Shown: in pieces, positions 1 to 7,235 of the stretch
Position numbering within the stretch: the first letter of the stretch is position 1
Layout: each line of letters starts with the position of its first letter
Source: Beroe ovata
Lineage: Eukaryota > Ctenophora > Nuda > Beroida > Beroidae
Direction: 5' to 3'
DNA length: 11,597 nt
NCBI GenBank assembly: GCA_946803715.1
Contig: CAMPET010000517.1
Location: forward strand, 9,417-21,013
The notes under the pieces: generated by a model
What the model was told of the DNA's origin: nothing
The model's input: the letters and a program-made list of their open reading frames with translations, nothing else
Database searches by the model: none
Made by a program: the position numbers and the translations under genes

Positions 1-1137
1 CTAGGAATACGTGGCAAACTCTTCCACTGGATTGAAGAATTTCTTACTGAACGCTCACAAAAAGTCACTATTGAAGGCTTCCACTCACTCATCAAACTCG
101 TTCTAAGTGGAGTCCCTCAGGGTACTGTACTCGGCCCTATACTTTTCATTATATACATCAACGACATGAATTCCTGCCTTACCCACTCTTCCCTACGAAG
201 CTTTGCTGATGATACCAGACTTGTCCAAAAGGTCGAATCCTTGAATGATGTAAGTCTACTGCAAAATGATTTGAATAGGGTCGTGAAATGGTCCATTGAT
301 AATAACATGCAGCTGCATCAAGATAAGTTCGAATTCATGCAGCATAACATCCCAAACTTCACTAGAAAACTGCTCCTCGAACTACCATTTGTATTGTATG
401 AACAGTCCTACACAACTCCAAACGGTACCGTTCTTTTTCCTGACAGCAAGATTAAAGATCTTGGAGTACTGATCACCCCTGATGTGTCATGGTCTACTCA
501 CATCAGGGCTATTGTCACTAAGGCCACAAAGGCAGCGTCCTGGTGCATGAGCGTCTTCAGAACCCGCGATCATCACACAATGCTGACACTATACAAAAGT
601 CTCGTGAGAAGTCACCTCGAATACTGTTGCCCATTATGGAACCCGCACAACAGTCAGGCTGATATTAAACTTCTTGAAGGTGTCCAACGGTCGTTCACGT
701 CTAAAATCACGGGGTATAGTGACATGAGTTATTGGGACCGCCTGGTCTCCCTTCGACTAAGTTCGTTACAGCGAAGGAGGGAACGCTACATGCTCATCTA
801 CATGTGGAAAATTTTGAATGGCCTGGCCCCAAATTCCATAAAGGTCAAGTGGTGCTATAATGACAGGCTTGGTACACGAGCAATTTCCCCTGCCATACCA
901 AAAAGCAGATCCAAACGCACAGCCTTCGAAAATTCCTTCATCGTCATTGGCCCACGACTTTGGAACATAATCCCTTCTGACTGTACAATGAGCCCGAGTC
1001 TGGTTGCCTTCAAGTCCACCCTCCAAAATTTCCTGGACACGATACCAGATCTTCCCCCAGTGGGCAACTATACTACCAAAAATCATAATAGTTTGCTCGA
1101 TTGGGCTCTCGAACGGCAACGTTCCGGTGGTCGGTGA
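1..1137 (+). CDS. LINE reverse transcriptase, C-terminal half (partial)
   Basis: The frame is open from base 1 to the TGA at 1135-1137 (378 codons) with no frameshift or internal stop. Residues 36-55 carry the palm motif with SGVPQG followed by LGP and YIND. Residues 68-71 are FADD, the catalytic box with the paired aspartates. The downstream part has the usual thumb and C-terminal signatures of CR1/L2/Jockey-type elements: a DLGV block, an HLEYCCPLW block, and an arginine-rich LSSLQRRRER segment. The enzyme would copy the element's RNA at a nicked genomic target. The N-terminal endonuclease and RT fingers are cut off by the window edge. An intact frame over more than 1.1 kb suggests a young copy. 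Clade assignment beyond CR1/L2/Jockey-like is not safe from this part alone. Confidence 0.93.
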   Translation, partial: LGIRGKLFHWIEEFLTERSQKVTIEGFHSLIKLVLSGVPQGTVLGPILFIIYINDMNSCLTHSSLRSFADDTRLVQKVESLNDVSLLQNDLNRVVKWSIDNNMQLHQDKFEFMQHNIPNFTRKLLLELPFVLYEQSYTTPNGTVLFPDSKIKDLGVLITPDVSWSTHIRAIVTKATKAASWCMSVFRTRDHHTMLTLYKSLVRSHLEYCCPLWNPHNSQADIKLLEGVQRSFTSKITGYSDMSYWDRLVSLRLSSLQRRRERYMLIYMWKILNGLAPNSIKVKWCYNDRLGTRAISPAIPKSRSKRTAFENSFIVIGPRLWNIIPSDCTMSPSLVAFKSTLQNFLDTIPDLPPVGNYTTKNHNSLLDWALERQRSGGR

Positions 1138-1195
1138 TGCTGATGGCCGTGGAATCTCCTAAAACCTCTCGAAGTTCGAAGTAAGTAGATAAAGG
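1..1195 (+). mobile_element. 3' part of a non-LTR retrotransposon (LINE, CR1/L2/Jockey-like)
   Basis: The window opens inside a LINE. Its reverse-transcriptase frame runs to the stop at 1135-1137 and is followed by a short 3' region. I place the 3' end near 1179-1195, where a short AAGT/AGAT-rich simple tail (gaagtaagtagataaa) begins; such simple 3' tails are common in CR1/L2-like elements. The 5' part (endonuclease and first half of the RT) lies outside the window. No target-site duplication can be tested because the 5' end is missing. The exact 3' boundary is inferred. Confidence 0.85.
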
Positions 1196-1843
1196 AATAG
1201 ACCGTACAAAATGCAATACCTATCGCCATCAAATTCAATTAATTCAAGATCAAAAAAACGAGCCCGGGATTATAGCAGCAATGGAGATGTATTTTATCAA
1301 GAACCTGTATTAGCTTATTATCGATTGATGTCATACTTTGCCATTGGGCATTGGCTGACAGACTCATTCTCGTGACACGCTCGACGGCCAGGCGCCTTCT
1401 TACAATGGCTCACATGGGAATGCAAAAGCTAATTAATTACATATCATAAAACAGCCTCTTTTCCCTTGAATTAGGTATACTTAGTAATCGAAGTTGTCAT
1501 CTCTATTTCGAAGAGCGAATAATAGTCCTTAATTCTGGATCTTTGAGACCGTGAAGGCAAAATTAAAGAGATCGATAGTTGAAGGGCAAATTGTGCATGA
1601 AATTGTTCATGAACTCGAGGGTACATTCCGAAAGTGGACAGGATGCTGCAATTTATCTAGGAAATCAAATGTTCTCTCCGATAGCTGCCGGACAACTGCG
1701 CACATTGGAGGTCAGCGATTGACAGGGAAGCGTGGGAAAATTTGAGGTCAATCCAATCAGTCAAAACCTCCTGATTATTGGGGTGTCAAATGTTGGAGGT
1801 CAAATGACACTCTATCCAAGTATAATTTTATGCTGATATTATG
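1196..1843. other. Intergenic stretch, nothing recognised
   Basis: No frame here has recognisable protein similarity and no RNA gene was seen. A short open frame at 1551-1745 (plus) has no domain-like features. The sequence is moderately AT-rich and separates the LINE 3' end from the first dispersed-repeat copy. Confidence 0.6.
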
Positions 1844-2320
1844 ATATACTAGAAAACCCGCCAAGTGGACGTGATACACTACCCATTGGAAACGACAACA
1901 GGACGTTACTTTAGAACGACAGCTAAACATGACCTGTGATCATAATCCTGTGTACTTATTTGAACCAATGATTTTATGAAGGAGCACTCGATAACAATTT
2001 GACTATTTCTTCGGATAAGCACAGAAAATGGTGTCCCTCCGGTTGTCTGACTTTCGTTAATCGTTTCAATTTGCGTAGCGTATTGTTATTGAAAATAACA
2101 TCGTATTTCACCATGAGTCGAAAAGAATAATTGCAGAGCAGAACTGTCAACTCAAGAACAAATTTGACAGTTGCTCGAATCAGAACCTACCTGCATTCAT
2201 CCCATTGCAACGAAAACTAAAACGTTATCAAAGCACCATCATCAGAAATGAGCTCTCACTATTACAGTAGTAGCACGTATCCATGGCAACGCGCACATAA
2301 CTTCAAAATCAGCACGTGCA
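1844..2320 (-). repeat. Dispersed repeat family, copy 1 (inverted relative to copy 2)
   Basis: Read on the minus strand, this stretch shares ordered blocks with 4205-4498 (plus). The 20-base block tctgatgatggtgctttgat is identical at 2227-2246 (minus) and 4249-4268 (plus). The 28-base block at 1857-1884 (minus) matches 4457-4484 (plus) at 27 of 28 bases. A TTGCCATGG block is at 2281-2289 (minus) and 4232-4240 (plus). Weaker matches (an ATTTTGAAGTT block, CTGATT-GAGCAA, TCTTGAGTTG, TCTGCTC) occur in the same order between them. The copy contains an internal hairpin (2136-2150 with 2164-2176). No coding capacity was seen. I do not recognise the family. Confidence 0.75.
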
Positions 2321-2455
2321 TTTAGTGACGGACATACAGAAATAAATAAAGACAAACAAACAACCAAATTATAATATAGATAGATAAGCGCTGATTTACC
2401 ACTTTTCCACTATTTATGAGCATATCTACTGACAGAAGTTTTGATGTTAAATAGG

Positions 2456-2461
2456 TATAAA
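2456..2461 (+). promoter_or_regulatory. Possible TATA box upstream of the crystallin/aerolysin gene
   Basis: A TATAAA lies about 250 bases before the start codon at 2709. This distance leaves room for a 5' untranslated region and perhaps a tiny intron. In AT-rich DNA such a hexamer can arise by chance. Confidence 0.3.
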
Positions 2462-2554
2462 CTTGTGAGCACCTAGACCATTGACATTTGTGTTGATATG
2501 GCTACCATTGTTACTTTGTTAGTCCATTGTTTTTCAAGGAACCATAACTATTAG

Positions 2555-2600
2555 GTAACATGATAATTGCACGAGTTCGATGTGATTCACATTATTGCAG
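2555..2600 (+). other. Possible 46-bp intron in the 5' untranslated region
   Basis: An AG|GTAACA donor-like site at 2553-2560 and a TTATTGCAG acceptor-like site ending at 2600 bracket 46 bases. Splicing here would join the 5' leader to sequence just before the start codon. The size is at the lower limit for animal introns and there is no strong polypyrimidine tract. This is a weak call. Confidence 0.2.
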
Positions 2601-2708
2601 ATTGCTGCTTCAACTTATCTGCCATTTCTGAGTGATCTAAACAGACACAATCCTAATCAGTTTAAATATGGAATCGTCTTCAAATGGAATCATCTTGCCG
2701 TTAAAAAC

Positions 2709-4154
2709 ATGGTGGCCATCTTTGTTGCCTTGGCGACATATGTCGCTGTATCAGCTGCACAAGAATCGTACATGACAGTCTGGAATGACTCTGATTATGA
2801 TGGACACAGAACCAAGGTAATGAACCTAACGGAGTCAGTACCGGAGCTGTCAGATCTTGGATTGGACGACGAAATATCGGCAGTTCAAGTGTTTGGAGAT
2901 AGCGACTGGGAGTTATACACCAACGAATATTATTCCGGAGGCAGGATGCTGGTGACACCAGGGGCTAGGCTGCGAGCAGCAAACAATAATGCTTACTCTT
3001 CAGCCAGAAAAATTTGTAAGTACGATGATAATCCAGAATCAGCAAAGATCGTTATCTATCAAGACTCTGATTCTCAGGGTGATAGTATCGAATTCTATGG
3101 AGCTGTCCCTGATCTCGGTCAAGTTCGTATGGAGTCCAACCCACGAAATAACTGGAATGATAGACTATCCTCATTCTGGGGAGTGAAAGGTGATTGGGAG
3201 ATGTATAATAATGCCAATTTTGAAGGACAAAGATGGGTAGTCAGGGAAGGGGAAGCTGATAATATGGGATGGGGATTTTTATGGAGTGACCACGACAGGA
3301 TAACTTCTCTGAGACCTATCTGTGACACATACAAACCTGTCACGAAGTGTACACCCTACCAAGTTGAGCTCGTGGAAGGAGATGACCTCCAACCCGTGTT
3401 GGAAGGAATAGAAGTCATTGGATCACAGAGTGGTGGCACTTGTTCTGGAGCAGGATCTCATACGATGACTCTCTCCAATACTGACAGTGTCACAGAAACC
3501 ACCTCCTTGGAAACGAGCACTGCAGAAGAGTACAGTTGGGAACACTCTCAGACACTCAGTGTTGCTCTCATTGGAGCCCCATGGGGTGTGGGTGGTGCTA
3601 TAGGAATGTCATGGACTTCTACCGAAGGAGGCGCTGTTACCATGACTTCTTCTGAGACAAAGAGTTTTGCCAAGGGTAATGAAAAGAGTGCTGCCCAATC
3701 AGTGACATACAAAGCACCTGGAGCTGGTCTGATATTTGGTGTAGTGGAGAGATACATCTACGATAGGTCTAACACACCCACCAAGATTTACTCCAAGTGT
3801 ACTGATGGTTCAGAGAAGGTAGAAGACGGAACCATGAGCCTCAGATCAGTGACATTCCCCTCAGTGAACTATTGGAGCTGGTCCGGAAAATTCTCCAAGA
3901 AGGCTTGTCAAAAGAACAGGAGTCTCCCAGACTGCATAAGCGATGTTCGCAGGAAGTACACTCAAACTGGAAATATTGACTCAATCAACAGAGCAGATGT
4001 GGATGCTGACTGGAAAGCCTGCTTCAAAGGAGTAGAAGGGGACGATGAGGGAGGCAAGAAAGACAAGAAGGACAAGAAAGACAAGAAGGACAAGAAAGAC
4101 AAGAAGGACAAGAAAGACAAGAAGGACAAGAAGGGTAAGAAGGGCAAGAATTGA
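2709..4154 (+). CDS. Secreted beta/gamma-crystallin + aerolysin-type pore-forming protein with KKD-repeat tail
   Basis: A 481-residue protein encoded without introns. I chose ATG 2709 because it has a good Kozak context (A at -3, G at +4) and opens a signal peptide (residues 1 to about 17). The same frame upstream has no ATG. Residues ~21-103 and ~114-205 each look like a beta/gamma-crystallin domain: paired Greek keys with Y/W-x-D..G or N-F-E-G turns and W-E-L/M-Y strands. Residues ~215-400 resemble an aerolysin-type region: a Thr/Ser-rich alternating stretch (~250-285), a Gly-rich hydrophobic segment (~285-300), then a second Ser/Thr-rich strand. A Cys-containing segment follows, then eight KKD triplets (450-473) and a KKGKKGKN end. 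Crystallin-aerolysin fusions are known from amphibian skin (EDSP/ep37, beta-gamma-CAT), where they act on membranes. Membrane action here is inferred from the family. The basic tail is unusual. Inverted repeat copies flank the gene. Confidence 0.85.
   Translation: MVAIFVALATYVAVSAAQESYMTVWNDSDYDGHRTKVMNLTESVPELSDLGLDDEISAVQVFGDSDWELYTNEYYSGGRMLVTPGARLRAANNNAYSSARKICKYDDNPESAKIVIYQDSDSQGDSIEFYGAVPDLGQVRMESNPRNNWNDRLSSFWGVKGDWEMYNNANFEGQRWVVREGEADNMGWGFLWSDHDRITSLRPICDTYKPVTKCTPYQVELVEGDDLQPVLEGIEVIGSQSGGTCSGAGSHTMTLSNTDSVTETTSLETSTAEEYSWEHSQTLSVALIGAPWGVGGAIGMSWTSTEGGAVTMTSSETKSFAKGNEKSAAQSVTYKAPGAGLIFGVVERYIYDRSNTPTKIYSKCTDGSEKVEDGTMSLRSVTFPSVNYWSWSGKFSKKACQKNRSLPDCISDVRRKYTQTGNIDSINRADVDADWKACFKGVEGDDEGGKKDKKDKKDKKDKKDKKDKKDKKDKKGKKGKN
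4056..4127 (+). repeat. In-frame 18-bp tandem repeat encoding (KKD)8
   Basis: Four perfect copies of an 18-base unit, aagaaagacaagaaggac, lie in frame near the 3' end of the gene. Each unit encodes KKDKKD with the codon pattern AAG AAA GAC / AAG AAG GAC. Perfect nucleotide identity between units points to recent tandem duplication or unit-number polymorphism, not only selection on the peptide. Confidence 0.95.
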
Positions 4155-4195
4155 GAAAAAGAAGTTTTGAACAATATCATTTAAGCTTACCTATT

Positions 4196-4210
4196 GNGTG
4201 TGTGTGTGCA
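4196..4210 (+). repeat. Short GT microsatellite with an undetermined base
   Basis: An N at 4197 is followed by a run of GT dinucleotides ending in gcaca. The N probably marks an uncertain repeat length. It lies at the head of dispersed-repeat copy 2. Confidence 0.7.
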
Positions 4211-4498
4211 CATTTTGAAGTTAAGAGCGCATTGCCATGGAGCACAATTCTGATGATGGTGCTTTGATTATGTTGCTATTTTTTCACTTTCTAGGAACAA
4301 TGTACATGCTGATTGGAGCAATGATTGTACATATAATCTTGAGTTGTTGAATCTGCTCAGCGTGTATTTTTTGACCTCAATCGATAGAAAAACGCATCTT
4401 TGTGCTGTTTTCGATTTACGTTGTGTTCAGCGCTGTTGTATCCGATATGGCTCAATGGGTAGTGTATCACGTCCACTTGACGGGTTTCTAGTCTATAT
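4205..4498 (+). repeat. Dispersed repeat family, copy 2
   Basis: This copy has the same block order as copy 1 (1844-2320, minus) but on the plus strand. Blocks are ATTTTGAAGTT near 4211, TTGCCATGG (4232-4240), the shared 20-mer (4249-4268), CTGATT-GAGCAA and TCTTGAGTTG, then the tail block 4457-4484. It is shorter than copy 1 (about 294 versus 477 bases), mainly because the middle differs. It starts about 50 bases after the stop codon of the crystallin/aerolysin gene, so it may overlap that gene's 3' untranslated region. Confidence 0.75.
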
Positions 4499-4575
4499 TA
4501 TAAACTCGCAAATTCTGTTTGTATCATGTATCATCTATCTACGTAACGAAATGCACGTGCAAGTTTTGAGAGAAA

Positions 4576-4618
4576 GTGTAGTGTATCACGTCGACTTGAC
4601 GGAATTTCTAGTGATTAA
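4576..4618 (+). repeat. Additional tail copy of the dispersed repeat
   Basis: A second direct copy of the tail block of copy 2 (tagtgtatcacgtc, then acttgacgg and tttctagt) lies about 120 bases downstream of the first. The palindrome TGCACGTGCA (4552-4561) stands just before it. An ATTAAA at 4618-4623 could serve as a variant poly(A) signal for the upstream gene, but this is weak. Confidence 0.6.
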
Positions 4619-4819
4619 TTAAATTCGTGATTTTTTAGAAAGTGCTCCAACATAATAATTTCATTGTTACAAGTTCTTCGTCCGGGAATTAGCCACAAGT
4701 TATGGCGGATATTCATTGTACAGGCCCGTGTTGCCGACACGGATCCCATTTAGGTACATAATATCATATAAAAGTGAGTGCACGTTGTTATTGAAGCATG
4801 GACTGCACATACTACATAC

Positions 4820-5682
4820 CCCTGTAAAGGTTTCGACACTTCCAGAGTCTATGAAGTTCCTTATCTCGGACTGTCTCCCTACAGAATAGAACTCTGAAAC
4901 GAGGATCCACACCGCCCAGTGCGGCGAACATCGGGTGTGACGTGTAATGGGACAGGAGATCGCCAAGGCGACGTCTCACTGCACAACAGCGACAGTAACT
5001 AGGAAAACTGAGGATCTTCAGCTCTGGTAGATCTGGAAGGAGAGTCACGAGGGAACAGGTAATAGGTTCAGGAAGAAGAAATGACAGTTAAGTCATACCA
5101 TGCAGAACTATTATACCTCTTGATTCTGAATGTGTGCTATCCAAATGTTGTAGGAACTCTCTACAATGCATGACAACCTCGCCCTCCATGCACAGTACCT
5201 CGTCCTGGGAGCAAAAGTGCAGGAATTAGCATTGAAATCAGTCCATGATGAGAACACGTACAATGTACATGATACAAATTAGCAGTATACGACATACGTC
5301 TTGTTGTCATGAGGAAGACGTATCTATAAACCCATTATAATAACTGTTATCTTATACCTGGCCCTGCTCTGGGAACCTGCCCTCCTCTGTGTCCTCTGGG
5401 AAGTAATATGCCCGTAAGCTCAGGTACATTTCCCCTCTTAGTTCCCACATCATTAAGACCTCCAGAAATGACATCTGAGAGAGGATTTTCATATCAGGCA
5501 TGATGAAAAGTTCTATCATAGGAACTACTATAGATTTCTCATCCCGTGTTCAAACTAACCCTCTCATAATCATCCATATGTCGGACATATACAACATCTC
5601 CTAGCTTGTACTCTCTGTTTTGTACCATGAAAGATTTGTAAAATGTCTGGTTGCCATGTGTAGCTACAGCTTCCCCACACCA
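4820..5682 (-). CDS. ARID5-like chromatin protein, BAH-like N-terminal region (four exons)
   Basis: Four exons join in frame on the minus strand: 5682-5560 (41 codons), 5474-5358 (39 codons), 5204-5117 (88 nt) and 5032-4820 (213 nt). Introns are 85, 153 and 84 bp. All start with GT and end with AG (donors GTTAGT, GTATAA, GTATAA; acceptors CTCTCAG, CTCCCAG, CTTCCAG). The joined protein parallels the N-terminus of vertebrate ARID5B block by block, as recalled: W-x-G then HG and FYK; LGD; W-E then YFxPEDTxxGR; DEV; ILS-P-YC; ALGG; and LFCR-T (ILYCRDT in ARID5B). ARID5 proteins recruit chromatin modifiers and bind AT-rich DNA through an ARID domain. No ARID domain was found below 4820. The reading either splices at GGG|GTATGT (4820) or runs on two codons to the TAG at 4812-4814. 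No in-frame ATG precedes the first of these exons, so the start is further upstream. Confidence 0.8.
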
Positions 5683-5733
5683 CTGAAGGATTTTAGACAA
5701 AATAAATGATAGGTACAGTGATAGATAGCAGTA

Positions 5734-5761
5734 CAATCAATCTATGTCAATCAATCTATGT
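5734..5761. repeat. 14-bp tandem duplication
   Basis: The unit caatcaatctatgt occurs twice head to tail (5734-5747 and 5748-5761), just upstream on the minus strand of the first clear ARID5-like exon. It lies in the putative intron and has no visible function. Confidence 0.85.
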
Positions 5762-5943
5762 CATTGAAATGGGGTTACATAGTTCATGGATTGGACGATT
5801 GAATAAGAGTTGCATAAGTTACGATGAGAGATAGTTAGTTAATTCTCTTTTGACTCTGTTTCTGCAATTAAAAGACGTATTTTCATTTGTAAACAGAGTC
5901 AAAAGAGAATTAACTAACTATCTCTCATCATTGAAATGGGGTT
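5761..5943. repeat. Perfect 39-bp inverted repeat (hairpin) with overlapping 16-bp direct repeats
   Basis: Arms 5823-5861 and 5891-5929 are perfect reverse complements over 39 bases, separated by a 29-base loop (5862-5890). A 16-base sequence, tcattgaaatggggtt, occurs at 5761-5776 and again at 5928-5943; the second copy overlaps the outer end of the right arm by two bases. If the exon at 5993-6187 belongs to the ARID5-like gene, the structure lies in its 310-bp intron and would be transcribed as a long perfect hairpin. Candidate explanations are a young MITE, a microRNA or small-RNA hairpin, or an inverted template-switch duplication. Confidence 0.9.
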
Positions 5944-5992
5944 CAGTTTTCTTCTTCAAGGATTATATGATTATTAACAAAGAAGATCTTAC

Positions 5993-6187
5993 TCGATAAA
6001 CATCTTTATTGGAGTCTTTCAGCATCATGTCAGATGTATCATTCAGCTGTGCTGAATGTTTAACTTTGAGGTTAGTGACATTAGAATAGAAATTTGGTTG
6101 CATGTACTGCTCAAACTGAAAAGTGCAATAGAAACTTGCAACAGGCCAAGGGGGTCCTTCACGAAACACAGAAGGCATAAGGAATAC
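5993..6187 (-). CDS. Possible upstream exon of the ARID5-like gene (unrecognised peptide)
   Basis: An open stretch of exactly 65 codons is bounded by a strong acceptor (long pyrimidine-rich tract then CATCTAG, exon starting at 6187) and a strong donor (CGA|GTAAGA, exon ending at 5993). Both boundaries are phase 0, which matches the phase-0 start of the exon at 5682, so the two could join in frame. I do not recognise the peptide. It contains FREGPPWPVASFYC and several aromatic residues, with no signal or membrane segment. An ATG at 6178 has a poor start context (C at -3), so it may be internal. The exon could instead belong to another gene. Confidence 0.45.
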
Positions 6188-6424
6188 CTAGATGGATGAG
6201 GAGAGTTGAAAAGTTAAAAAAGGGTCCAAACCACATTTAGGGCCTCCTTACTCCCTTCTACGTGATTTGTGAAAGAGCTCCAGATATTTCATGAAAAGAT
6301 ACTACTTAGCTTTGATTCAAATAGTCTAGCCAAAGTGATATGAACAAAGAACATGCCATGAAAAAATAATTCTTGCAGGCAAGCTGAGATGATGTGCAGA
6401 TTGATTTTCTCGCAGGCTCAAATA

Positions 6425-6855
6425 CACTCAGTTTTTTCTATAAGATACTCTCTATAAGAAACTGAGCCTATGATTTCCTAAAATTTAAGAAACTTAGCCT
6501 AGAACAACAATTAAGAAACTAAGAAACTTTGAGCCTAAAATTCTCAAATTTGAGTACATAATCCTAGTACAACAATAATACAATCAACAGAAAACGTCTG
6601 GCTTCTGGGGGCTGCGCCCACAGACCCCCGCCCCTTTACTGTATATCACACATCTGCACTTCTGAACAGCTTATTGAGAACACCTATGGTATATTTAGTA
6701 TAACTATGTTGAGATTTTGACGGAAGTAAGTTTTGAAAATTGATATAGGATACAGGAATAAGAAACCAGTTAAGAAACTTGTAGGCTCAAAATCACGGAA
6801 AAATAAGAAACCTCTAGCCTAGGATTTCAATAAGTTTCTTATGAAAAACTGAGTG
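6425..6855. mobile_element. MITE with CACTCAG terminal inverted repeats and TA flanks
   Basis: A 431-base element starts CACTCAGTTTTTTCTATAAG. Its right end, reversed, reads CACTCAGTTTTTCATAAG, giving terminal inverted repeats of about 20 bases with two indels. TA dinucleotides flank both ends (6423-6424 and 6856-6857), as expected for a Tc1/mariner-type target duplication. Inside each end are repeated taagaaac and agcct motifs in inverted arrangement. There is no transposase frame, so it is non-autonomous. The superfamily is inferred from the TA flanks only. Confidence 0.7.
6604..6634. repeat. GC-rich self-complementary island inside the MITE
   Basis: A tctgggggctgcgcccacag block followed by acccccgcccc stands out in an AT-rich element. 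GGGGG and CCCCC runs can pair across a short loop, and TGGG can pair with CCCA. It is probably an internal structural part of the MITE. Confidence 0.5.
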
Positions 6856-6857
6856 TA

Positions 6858-7094
6858 GAAATAACATTATACTCAGTGAAAAAAGAGATAAGAGCAAAAG
6901 CAGGCCGTTTGTTTTAGGTTTCCACTCAGACATTTGTTATGGAGCATGTCATGCTACTATATAAATTCTTATTCTCGGGGTGCAGTGAAAGACTTGAAAA
7001 TCGTGAACAAGACAACCAAATTTATGAATGATTACATGATTTTATTTTTTGATGAATAAACAAATAAATAAGAAAATAATGATGCCAGCATCAT
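6858..7094. other. AT-rich spacer, nothing recognised
   Basis: The spacer contains poly(A)-signal-like AATAAA/AAATAAATAA runs near 7054-7070, but no gene end on the plus strand justifies calling them. No convincing coding stretch was seen on either strand. Confidence 0.5.
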
Positions 7095-7170
7095 TTGTTA
7101 AATGATACCTGACCTGTTTCTCGCGCGCGGCGCGCGCGCCTTCATCGAAGGCCGAAACAGGCCTTCGATG
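7095..7170. repeat. CpG-rich fold-back element, degenerate copy
   Basis: The left arm (7095-7153) matches the left arm of the palindromic element at 7236: a TTGT-ATG head, ACCTGACCTGTTTCTCGCGCG, then TTCATCGAAGGCC. The right arm is cut short: CATCGAAGGCC (7143-7153) pairs with GGCCTTCGATG (7160-7170) around the loop GAAACA, and the remaining outer arm is missing. It is probably an older, truncated relative of the intact element nearby. Confidence 0.65.
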
Positions 7171-7235
7171 TTCGCGGCTTGCATCAGCGGTCTGGTTGTC
7201 TGGCGAATGGCGATGCTAGACTTGTAGGATTTTAC

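Noticed and set aside
1551-1745. 64-codon open frame on the plus strand
   Set aside because: It does not start with ATG (the first codon is GTG), has no recognisable motifs, and no splice or promoter context supports it.
2595-2708. N-terminal extension of the crystallin/aerolysin frame by 38 codons
   Set aside because: It begins at TTG, has no ATG in frame, and would bury the clear signal peptide that starts at ATG 2709.
3962-4180. Minus-strand frame rich in FLSFLPFL repeats
   Set aside because: It is the antisense reading of the KKD-coding tandem repeat and has no independent support.
4344-4622. 92-codon plus-strand frame
   Set aside because: It lies wholly across dispersed-repeat copy 2 and its extra tail, and its translation is not protein-like or conserved between copies.
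4700-4966. 88-codon minus-strand frame
   Set aside because: It overlaps the ARID5-like exon 4820-5032 in another frame. The frame used here matches the ARID5 family and joins in phase to the other exons.
5539-5736. DNMT1 or polybromo BAH domain
   Set aside because: The first exon looks BAH-like in general, but the full set of joined exons follows ARID5B blocks (FYK, PEDT-GR, DEV, ILS-P-YC, ALGG, LFCR-T) much better.
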